From the NCBI GenBank assembly GCA_009733715.1, contig WMKJ01000061.1:1-64000 (forward strand): DNA of 64,000 nucleotides, written 5' to 3'. Source of the stretch: Herpomyces periplanetae. Taxonomy: Eukaryota > Ascomycota > Laboulbeniomycetes > Herpomycetales > Herpomycetaceae. Below are positions 10,253 through 19,140 of this stretch, piece by piece (positions within the stretch are counted from its first letter, which is position 1; every line of letters begins with the position of its first letter). Made by a program: the position numbers and the translations under genes. The notes beneath the pieces were generated by a model. That model had not been told where the DNA came from. It was given only the letters and a program-made list of their open reading frames with translations, and did not search any database.

Positions 10253-12484
10253 TCATACTATTTCATCATGTTCACTGTATTTATTAAATTTCGACGTTAA
10301 TCTTAGCGGGGTACTCTTAATATTGACAAAGTCAACCTTTCTCTTACTTGTGGGCGTAACCGTCACTTGAACAACGGGCCCGGTCATTCGAGAAATTTGC
10401 TTTTCCCTATTTGTCGATCTGTTCAATTTTTCCATGGGTCGGATTACTTTTATGGCTTGATTAACAATAACCCGTTTGTACGATAATGGTGATGGTGAAT
10501 TCGGTGATGATCGTGACGAGTCTGAACTATATATCGTATCAAACGCTTCTGAATATCTCCGTTTGCTACTTGGTCCATGTCCAGTATGTTCTCCCCCATC
10601 GTCTCTTTTCTCCTTTGTTAATGACTTCACCTCTCTTGATTTATCCTCGCGTTTTCCGTGTGTTGTTCGTGACAATGCTGAGCATGCTGATGTTGGCAAT
10701 GCCGAAACATCAACTTCTCGTGATCTCATCTGTGCTAACGCTCGACTTCGTCGTGCTAATCCTCCCTCCTTACTGGTTTCCGCCTTAATAGTTTCTCCTT
10801 TAAATTTTGCTGTCTCATCACCTTTCTTTGCCATTCGGAAGCTTTCCTTTCTTCGTTTCCCCGATACCTTTACTTCACTTTTAGCACCGTCTTCATATCT
10901 CGCCCCTTTCAATCGCCCTGTTTCCCTCACTCTGCTCGTACTTCCAACGCCCAATTTGTGTATTATTGAACTCACCAAACCAGGGATCCTTGATTTGTAA
11001 AATGGAATTAATATCTCCTGGCAAAATGGTTTAAATATATTCTGTACTTCATCAAACTTTTCCTCGGCTTCTTCAGATATCAATTCGTGGGATGACTCCT
11101 GAAGCGATTGCCATATGCATAATTTGTCAACAAGCAAATGAATTTCAAGCTTTAATTTACCCTCTATAGTTTTGATCGATTTTTTTTCATTCATAAACCG
11201 TTGTATCAAACCAATTGGTATGCTTTGCACGCTATCTTCACAAGACGGTGATTCACTTCGATTCAAAGGCTTTGCCGGTGATTTTACACTTTTCTGTACT
11301 ACATTAACACCCGCTTTTCCAGCTGATAATATCTCAAGCATTAGGATAATTTGCGCTAAAATTTCTCGCACCCGCAATTCCGCTATCCGTCGTTGTACAA
11401 ATCTCTCATCACGATCAGGACTTGATCGATCGTCAATCACTGCATTACTAGTACGCGACATTTGCCCCAAAATCCATGCATCAATATATTCCCATTCAAA
11501 CGCATACATCCCATCACTACGAGAACGTAAGCCCAAATTTGACACCGTTTTAACTTTTCGGCGTTCTTTTTCCCCTCCATCGTAAAATGAACTACGTGCT
11601 TCAATGTACTCCAAGAGTGTTTTACGGTACTTTCTGTCCATTTGCTTCGTAGTAAGTACCATGGTACGTAAAAAGTGTGCGAATAATAGCGAAGATGACT
11701 CGACGTAAGTATTTGGCTCGCCATTCGCCAAAGAAATGACAAAAGCACGTCGTAATCGTGACATTGGTCCTTTGGTAAAAAAGGCCAAAGATGCCCTTGT
11801 TAAATAAATAAATTTGAGATATTCCCGAATAAACGCTTCCAGGGGATTCGAATTAACGTCTGCCCGTGGTATAGTTATAGAACCCGTATCACAATGATAA
11901 GAGTTAGAAATTACGGATAGATTGGCATGCGTTAAGGTAATATCTTCTGGGATCTGTGTTAAATCAACCTTAGAATTGATCGAGGCGGCACTCCACCATG
12001 TGCACAATGGAGAATGATCCGCAACGTTAGCGAAATCGCACATCTCGGGCAGCGTCGCATCTGGTGAGCTACCCATACGCGATAAATCACTCAAGGTTAC
12101 CCAATGAGCGAGTCTACGCGCCGCATAATGGCCGTAGTGTAAACATTCAACAACGTAGAAGTGTGGTTTTACACCTGATGAGACTAGCTGGGTAATAAGG
12201 ATTCGCGTAGCATTGCTTAATCGTGCTCGTTTAACATATCGCGGTGTAAGTTGGCAGATATCGTTTGCTTGAAACACTCTGTACAGTGGTATAATAAAGT
12301 TATCATCATCTTTACACTTTTGCTCCAATGAATCATTTAAAAACCAGAAAGGCAACTGATGCGCGTATAAAGTGCGTATAACCTTTAAATCTAAACTATT
12401 CTCCCCTGTAACACTGTCTGATCCCCTAACCGTAATATACTCATGCAGATCATCTTTATCATTTTTAACTTCACCAACGTACAT
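10253..12484 (-). CDS. SLD3: Sld3-like DNA replication initiation factor
   Basis: Single-exon protein of 743 aa. Residues about 210-400 look like the Sld3 Cdc45-binding domain: LEAFIREYLKFIYLTRASLA, then FFTKGPMSRLRRAF, MDRKYRKTLLEYIE, and a helix ending in RVREILAQIILMLEIL. Family pattern in fungi is LExFxRxxYxxxLYxxxxPLAYFxKxxLSRxR followed by QxxxLLEIL. Sld3 loads Cdc45 on the MCM helicase after CDK phosphorylation; animal counterparts are Treslin/TICRR. The C-terminal third (about 500-743) is basic and Ser/Thr-rich, with SP and TP sites (SSPNSPSPL, VTPTSKRK), as expected for a CDK-regulated tail that binds Dpb11-type BRCT proteins. Start ATG 12484; it diverges from the LSD1 gene. Sld3 is poorly conserved, so this rests on one domain. 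Confidence 0.72.
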   Translation of the reverse strand: MYVGEVKNDKDDLHEYITVRGSDSVTGENSLDLKVIRTLYAHQLPFWFLNDSLEQKCKDDDNFIIPLYRVFQANDICQLTPRYVKRARLSNATRILITQLVSSGVKPHFYVVECLHYGHYAARRLAHWVTLSDLSRMGSSPDATLPEMCDFANVADHSPLCTWWSAASINSKVDLTQIPEDITLTHANLSVISNSYHCDTGSITIPRADVNSNPLEAFIREYLKFIYLTRASLAFFTKGPMSRLRRAFVISLANGEPNTYVESSSLLFAHFLRTMVLTTKQMDRKYRKTLLEYIEARSSFYDGGEKERRKVKTVSNLGLRSRSDGMYAFEWEYIDAWILGQMSRTSNAVIDDRSSPDRDERFVQRRIAELRVREILAQIILMLEILSAGKAGVNVVQKSVKSPAKPLNRSESPSCEDSVQSIPIGLIQRFMNEKKSIKTIEGKLKLEIHLLVDKLCIWQSLQESSHELISEEAEEKFDEVQNIFKPFCQEILIPFYKSRIPGLVSSIIHKLGVGSTSRVRETGRLKGARYEDGAKSEVKVSGKRRKESFRMAKKGDETAKFKGETIKAETSKEGGLARRSRALAQMRSREVDVSALPTSACSALSRTTHGKREDKSREVKSLTKEKRDDGGEHTGHGPSSKRRYSEAFDTIYSSDSSRSSPNSPSPLSYKRVIVNQAIKVIRPMEKLNRSTNREKQISRMTGPVVQVTVTPTSKRKVDFVNIKSTPLRLTSKFNKYSEHDEIV

Positions 12485-12924
12485 AGTAGTAAAGAATAAA
12501 CATATCCGTCACCCCAAACCTTTTAATTCTCGAGAGCTCCATCACCAACACAAAACTCTTTCGTCAAATTTTCCTTTCCCTGCGCCACATACCTCCGGTT
12601 CATGTGATTTGATCCCTCGGCACGGCTATTTCTCCGCATAGCCGAGGGGCGGTCATGTTTCATCACGTGTTTAACGTCAGGCTAAAGTGAAATTTTAGTA
12701 AATTTGCGCAAGCGAAAGTACGGTGGACAAGCGTTTACAAGATAATATTTAGTTAAAAAGTTAACTTTGTAGTTAACGTTTAAATTTTGGGCAAAAGAAG
12801 GTTTTTTGATGTTGGACATATAATAGATACTTTTACAAGGGTGAAAAATACTTTACGCATCAACTAACATCGGATTTATCAATTTTCTGCTTGATATTAC
12901 GCATTCTAATAATCACAAAATAAG
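12485..12924. promoter_or_regulatory. Shared promoter of the Sld3-like and LSD1 genes
   Basis: A 440-bp bidirectional spacer. It holds one GCCACA (12584-12589) and one ATCACGTG (12662-12669), motifs that recur in other promoters of this window. Confidence 0.5.
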
Positions 12925-15900
12925 ATGCAAAATCACATCGGTAATACAGATAATAATGCACACGAAAAAAGTACCGATCCCGGATTATTGAATCGGATTT
13001 GCGACTCGGCATCACAACTGGTGAAGAGTGTGGTTCATATTACCCCTGTTAATGCACCAGATCCCAGTAGCTCCAGTTTATCGCGTTCGACTAAAGCTTC
13101 TAATTCATCCATGAACCAGGATGGTCCATCGGTAGCCAGATTGAACTTAGCGCATATAGACGGGGTATTACATCGTAAAAGCACCGCACAAGAGCATAAT
13201 CCTGTTGATTCAATTAACATAAATGATTACACGACTAACTCGTCAATTACGATTCCATCAATTTTACCATTAAACATAAATTCAGCCCCATCTGAATTTG
13301 CCTCTCGCCCTGACACGTTTACAGATACGCAAAAACAAGAACTCATCGATGGCCAAGAAGTGTGTAATATTTTAACCCATGAATTACACGAATCATGCGA
13401 TAATTACCCACCTAGTTCATGGGCTGACGAATTAACTTTCGGTATTGACGACACACTGAGTGCAAAAAATACAAAGTGTCGTATAAACTACGACCCAGTT
13501 CGCATTTTACATCCCGACTTGCAATGTGAAGAAATATACACTAATTCACGCTATGTTTCTACCTATACACTTCCGTCGTCAGCGAGTACACAAATGTCTA
13601 CTTCGTCTACGGCACTAGCATCGACGTCACCATTTCCTCTCGCTGCGCACTGCGCCAACTGCTGTAGTGTACCGAATCAAGGGAATTGCGACTGGCAAAA
13701 TTTGTCGTACAGCTACACACCCGTGGTATGGGGTAACGCACCCGAGTTTACACTGTCTCATTTAAAGTCGGATGAGCCCGTCGAAGTATCTGACCGTCCT
13801 ACTCACCGTGTGCAGCTGTTGGCTCGACATTGGATATAAGTAGACAGGGGTCGAGTCACAGCTCTGCTGCATGATGAGCACTTGCATTTACAAGTCCAAC
13901 TTCCGGGTATATCAACGCATACCATCGTTCTAGTTTTAACCAACCGTGGCATCAACTCAATCATTATCTCAAATTGCTGTTACGCCTGCGCTTACGCTAC
14001 ACAAAGTATGGCATACTGGCGCACGGGACGTATTCGAGAAGCACAAGAGTATGCTCGTCTATGCTGTCAAGAATTTCAATCATCGGGGTTTATGTGGCCA
14101 GTGTTGCATGATGAAGAGTACGCTTGGGCTGGAGAAGATGAAATATCACGAGCAGCATATTTGAAAGCTCGTAACGCTATTCTACACCTGTGGTTGCGGA
14201 ACCCCCTGCTGAGCGTTACGAAGCTAGAAGCTCGAACTTGGGCTGGAGTCTTGGGTATACGAGCATTGCGTTGGTTGGCGTTACGAGGATACGTGAACCA
14301 TGGATGCGTGAACGTACCAATCTGCATGTTTGGGCCAGAAAATGATGAAACCCTTGACGGTCAAGAAAGTTTTGGTTTTGATCAAACAATGTCAGGAGAA
14401 TTGAATAAAAATAATAACGACAATAGTGAAAGTAATATGATTATCATTATTGGAGCTGGAATAGCAGGGTTAAGTTGCGCACGGCAGCTCCACAGCCTTT
14501 TTCGTCAATTTGGTGGCTACTTTCGCGCTGCTAAAATTGATGTTCCGCGCATTGTACTTCTTGAAGCTCGCAGCCGACTTGGTGGCCGCATTCATACTAT
14601 TACGTTTGATTCGCATCCTATCAGCGAAAATGTAGAAGAGGTTGGCTCAAACACTAAAAGTAGAGTCAAAAACCCAATTATCGAACTTGGTGCTCAAATC
14701 ATCTCTGGCTTTCAGCGTGGAAGCCCACTTAATACGCTAATTCGTGGTCAGCTTTCCATGCCAGTTCACTGTATGCCGGACTTGAGTGCACATATTTTCA
14801 AAATATGGGATGTTGGAGATCACAATGATCAGAGCAGCTTCGTTGATGATGATCACCCCGCTAATTTTATATGCAAATGTCGTTATGGAATTGATAATCA
14901 AAGTAACAAGACAGGGTGGGTTGATCTGAGTGTGGATGAACGAGCGGATACATTATTCAATGATATCCGTGAAAGGGCGCATCAATCGGAATTTTTGCCA
15001 CATGAACCAAACTTTCATGAACTTCGGAAAATGGGCTTCAGGAAACGCTCTTTTACTTCGTCACCGTGCGCTCCAGCGTTAAATTTTCGTATTACAGGTC
15101 CGAGGTTTATCACAGGTGCGGTGCCTGAAGCAGCCAAATTAGAAACTTCAAATCTAGGCGAATTTATCTCTGCTATGATCGACACCTACAGCAGTCATGT
15201 TAATCTCACGCCTCTTGATTTAAGACTGCTCAATTGGCATATTGCAAATCTGGAATACTCAAGTGCAACTCTTGTGTCAAAGCTTCATCGTAGTGTATGG
15301 TCACGCAAGGACGATAACACTTCTGATGGAGCGTACGGCGTTTTGTGTGAAGGATACAATGAAGTGATTGAAAATTTAGCCTCGAATCCATACGATTTGA
15401 ATATTCATCGCGACACAGTTGTTCGTGAAGTAGAACTGTGCGGAGATGATCGTGTGAAAGTGAATTGTCGGGACGGACGTATATTCACGGCGCGTAAAGT
15501 AGTGTGCACAGTGCCGTTGGGGGTACTCAAGTCGAAGGATGTTAAATTTACGCCTCCACTTCCACAGTGGAAACAAGATGCAGTGGATAACATGGAAAAT
15601 GGTTTGATAAATAAGGTCGTTTTAGTGTATAATCGAGTTTTCTGGGATAAAGATATCGCTGGTTTCGGTTTGCTTCATAATGCGCCGCTAGGTAAATGTT
15701 TGTACAAACTGTCCAGTTACGAACGACGACGCGGCGCATATTACACATTCTGGAATTTGGCAAAGGTAGTAAATCATCCAGTACTCATCTGTGTGATGGC
15801 GGGGTACGCAGCAGAAGCAACAGAATCAACGTCAGATGAAACCATATCTAACGAATGTACCCAACAGCTATTTCGAATTTTCTTGCAAGATATGCCCACG

Positions 15901-16164
15901 GAAGAACTTCCCGTACTTGAACAAGCGTATATAACGCGATGGAAGTCTGACGAATTTGCGAGAGGTTCATACTCACTTAGCACGCCGTACGCCGAAGTAG
16001 AAGGATATGCTAAACTAGCTAAACATGTGGATCCGGTATACTTTGCGGGAGAAGCTACATGCTCAACACATCCTGCAACAGTTCATGGAGCATATCAATC
16101 AGGGTTGCGAGCTGCGGGAGAAATCTTGGAGAATTTAATATTAAAGCTTCAATTGCCAATTTAG
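12925..16164 (+). CDS. LSD1: LSD1-like SWIRM and FAD amine oxidase (histone demethylase)
   Basis: Nuclear FAD-dependent lysine demethylase family. The catalytic frame 13882-16164 has a SWIRM domain (about 14030-14310, with YLKARNAILHLWLRNPLLS and GYVNHGCV), the FAD fold IIIIGAGIAGLSCARQL at 14440, LEARSRLGGRIHT, LLNWHIANLEY, and the closing YFAGEATCSTHPATVHGAYQ. The Tower insert and the C-terminal HMG box of many fungal Lsd1 proteins are not apparent. An upstream frame (12925-13836, Ser/Thr-rich, ATG at 12925) is in the same phase and is separated only by one TAA at 13837-13839. Either a short intron removes the stop (for example 13808-13894, 87 nt, phase-neutral, but weak splice sites) or translation starts at ATG 14008, just before SWIRM. 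I cannot decide. The stop is 29 bp from the converging methyltransferase gene. Confidence 0.82.
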
Positions 16165-16193
16165 CAAGGAAGCGCAATTTTGATAAAACCAAG

Positions 16194-17552
16194 TCATATG
16201 GTGGTAATCACGCTAGCATTAGAATACCAGGACAACATGGGGTTCTCGCCGTTTCTAGTCTGGGTTTCATTGACGTCTGCCCATTCGCAAAGGAATTCTT
16301 CGTGTGTATACACACGGGTAAATTTTCCGGTGACCAAGCGATAAATGTGCGACATAAGGCCAAAATTAGTAGGGAAGAAGTAGTCGAAATAACCCGGTTT
16401 AACAAGAGGTGTAGATACGGGTATAGTACGATGATTGTATCGAGTTTGAACTACTGGTGCATTGAGTCCTGGAAGCAAGGTAGGCAGTGCATGAAAATCA
16501 GTAGCAATTAAGGTATGACGTGGGAATGATGTATTTAACGTGTTAAATAAGCGAAACAAATTAGTTGGGACGTATTCAGGATGAGTTAGATTTCCGAAGA
16601 AGGGTCGTGATGGACGGGGAATTAGTGCGGATGGTACACGATCACGATATGCTAAAAAGCGGGAAAGTAACGGATCAAGATCAGCTTGAAAGTATTCGTG
16701 GAATTGACCCTTTTCGTCGATAAAGACGTAACTTTGGAGCGGTATAAACGTTTCAGGCTGGTAACGAAGCTGATCGTGAGAGAGATTATCGAATACTTCA
16801 CAAGCCAGAAAGTAGCATGGAGAATGTAGTGAGGATTTAGACCAGTCCAGGACAGATTGGTTAATGATTTCAAAGTGAGAGTGATGGGAAGCGTTTATTA
16901 GAGCATGGTGTTGACGTTGAGCGAGTGACGTAGAAATTTCAATGATAGTGTAATGAGTACGCGAGTACACTTCTGGATAGGAGTATCGAATAAACGAGAG
17001 TATATCACAAGCTAATGAGCCTGTTCCAGCGCCAATTTCAAAAATTTTCAGGTCTTCATACGGATAATAGGAAAGGATATACTGTGTAACAATAAATCGA
17101 GCTAATGCGAAAGCGTAGTGTGGCCTGAATAGTTCCGAAGGGGTGTGCCAGAGTTGACGGGTTGGATCAGGTTGGGGAAGTTCATCATCCAAATTTCGCT
17201 CAAAATCAACGTAGGCTTGTTGAAGTAAATCGAAAAAATGAGCATCGGATTTAATTTGTTTAAAGTTAAACGGTAGTGTATTAAATATGGTAGCCCGTCG
17301 TGAAAAATAGCCGTAATTAGGATTATAGAGGGAATCATGAACGAAATCACGAAAGAGTATTCTAACCTTGGTAGGAGGTGATTTTAAACGTGTTAAATCC
17401 GTCGATTTTAACAAGGGAAAAGCAGATAATTGTGACAATGCATTATTCTGACTCGGACTATCATGAGGAAATGTAAAGACAGGACGCGGTGACCAAGCAT
17501 CACTTGCAGATTGGGGGAGTTGGATTGAGCGGATTTTTCTCCAAAAATTCAT
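16194..17552 (-). CDS. Methyltransf_28 (MidA/NDUFAF7-like) putative mitochondrial methyltransferase
   Basis: Protein of 452 aa in one exon, start ATG 17552 (a GTG nine bases upstream is not used in eukaryotes). It has a SAM-binding core: FEIGAGTGSLACDIL at about residue 170 (motif I), then YTIIEISTSL and YFLACEVFDNLSHDQLRY, the last being the DUF185 signature. NDUFAF7 dimethylates an arginine of complex I. This sequence, however, with PFFGNLTHPEYVPTNLFRLF and a closing YFFPTNFGLMSHIYR, resembles the second fungal branch (yeast YKL162C type), whose substrate is unknown. The N-terminus is basic and could be a mitochondrial presequence. It converges with LSD1 and diverges over 230 bp from the Mcy1-type gene, another presumed mitochondrial protein. 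Family call firm, substrate open. Confidence 0.8.
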   Translation of the reverse strand: MNFWRKIRSIQLPQSASDAWSPRPVFTFPHDSPSQNNALSQLSAFPLLKSTDLTRLKSPPTKVRILFRDFVHDSLYNPNYGYFSRRATIFNTLPFNFKQIKSDAHFFDLLQQAYVDFERNLDDELPQPDPTRQLWHTPSELFRPHYAFALARFIVTQYILSYYPYEDLKIFEIGAGTGSLACDILSFIRYSYPEVYSRTHYTIIEISTSLAQRQHHALINASHHSHFEIINQSVLDWSKSSLHSPCYFLACEVFDNLSHDQLRYQPETFIPLQSYVFIDEKGQFHEYFQADLDPLLSRFLAYRDRVPSALIPRPSRPFFGNLTHPEYVPTNLFRLFNTLNTSFPRHTLIATDFHALPTLLPGLNAPVVQTRYNHRTIPVSTPLVKPGYFDYFFPTNFGLMSHIYRLVTGKFTRVYTHEEFLCEWADVNETQTRNGENPMLSWYSNASVITTI

Positions 17553-17782
17553 TGAGCCCACATCTCTTTATTGCAAAGCACGCGATATATTCTCCCCGAT
17601 AAAAAAAATGTTAAAAATCATCATCGTGAACTTCTTTTTGCCGTCGCCAAATGTGCGAATTTAACGACGCGAGGCCGGCTAAAGGTTGATGCGCACCGAG
17701 CAGTTGGGGAAAATTATTTTCCCGGAGCCCGAAGGTTTTGAGTGGCGGCAACGTCGCTTGAAGGCATCACGACATTTTGGTG
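17553..17782. promoter_or_regulatory. 230-bp bidirectional promoter of two mitochondrial-type genes
   Basis: The whole space between two divergent start codons is 230 bp, including both leaders, so promoter elements must be shared or interleaved. The sequence is comparatively GC-rich around 17660-17760 (CGAGGCCGGC, CCCGGAGCCCG). No CACGTG or GCCACA element was seen. Confidence 0.55.
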
Positions 17783-19102
17783 ATGGAAAATTTGACAAAA
17801 GTTGTTAGGATTGTGGTGATTAGTGTAAGTGGTTGGATTATAGGAGTGGAATTAGCCAAGTATTTACTAGCTAGGCAAAAAAGAGCAAGTGAGTTAAGGT
17901 CAGATACTGGTATTAGACAGTTGATTGGAAATACGCCAATTTTACGAATTGGTTCTCTATGTGATGCTACTAAGTGCGAGATCTTGGGAAAAGCAGAGGT
18001 AAGGTTGAATGTTAATAATTGAAAGATTCGTTCATAATTTTAATTATAATGATTATTATTTCGTACACAGTTTCTTAATGGAGCCGGACAAAGCTCTAAG
18101 GATAGGGTCGCTTTATCCATTATTGATGAAGCCGAATCGTCGGGAAAATTAACACCGGGATGTACAATATTCGAGGGAAGTTCAGGAAGTACTGCTATCT
18201 CATTAACTAGTGTAGCCAAAAGTCGTGGTTACAATGTATGTGTATGCTTAAATGATGATACTAGTCGTGAAAAATTAGACCTCCTTAATCACTTAGGAGC
18301 TAAGGTGGTTACAGTAAAAGCTACGAGTGTTAGTGATCCAATGCACTATTCAAATTATGCTAAATACCTGAGTGAACAAGCTGGATCTACGGGCTATTTT
18401 GCCGATCAATTCAATAATCTAGCCAACTGTCATGCTCATTTCACGACAACTGGACCGGAAATCTATCGTCAAGTTGCCGGTAAATTGGACGCTTTTGTCT
18501 GTGGTGCGGGTACGGGCGGTAGTATTGCGGGTATCTCTCATTATTTGTTAAAATACTTGCCAAATCTCAAAATATGTTTGGCTGATCCAGCAGGAAGTTC
18601 TCTATACAATTTAATAACTTATAAAACGTTATTTAATTGTACCCAACGGGAATCCTACCGAAAACGACATCAAATCGATTCGATAATTCAAGGTATCGGT
18701 TTAACAAGAATTACACCTAATCTACAACTTATACTTCATCGAATTACCCATTCTTTCCAAGTGCCTGATGTTCAAGCTTTAGCAATGGCTAGATATCTTC
18801 TTGAAAATGAAGGACTATTCGTTGGCAGTAGTACTGCTGTGCACTGTAAGTTTTATGCAACCACACGTATTCATTGATCAGTCATTAACAAACATTTAAA
18901 AATGAAATTATTTTTACCAACAGGTGTTGCAGCAGTTAGGTTGGCCCGTCAATTAGGCCCCAATCATCGTATTCTAACATTAATGTGCGATTCGGGTGAT
19001 CGGCATCTTTCTCAATTCTGGCCTGAAGCGTATAAGTTGCCCGCTACAACCTTTGCTTCAATTGATAATATACTTAATTTAACCACTTTTCTCAATTCAT
19101 AA
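17783..19102 (+). CDS. MCY1: Membrane-anchored cysteine synthase-like PLP enzyme (Mcy1/Cys12 type)
   Basis: PLP-dependent beta-substituting enzyme of the cysteine synthase/CBS family. Exons 17783-17998, 18071-18845 and 18924-19102 give 389 aa (introns 72 and 78 nt, donors GTAAGG and GTAAGT). The first 30 residues contain one transmembrane helix (VVRIVVISVSGWIIGVELAK), the mark of fungal Mcy1, which sits in the mitochondrial outer membrane. Catalytic Lys is about K82 in SSKDRVAL; the substrate loop is EGSSGSTAIS; the PLP-phosphate glycine loop is GAGTGGSIAG; the end has LTLMCDSGDR. Cysteine synthase activity of Mcy1-type proteins is doubted in yeast, so the reaction is not certain. It ends 38 bp from the converging Scm3-like gene. 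Confidence 0.9.
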
Positions 19103-19140
19103 GTCCCGACAAAACAATCCATTTGCGTTTAACACTACTT

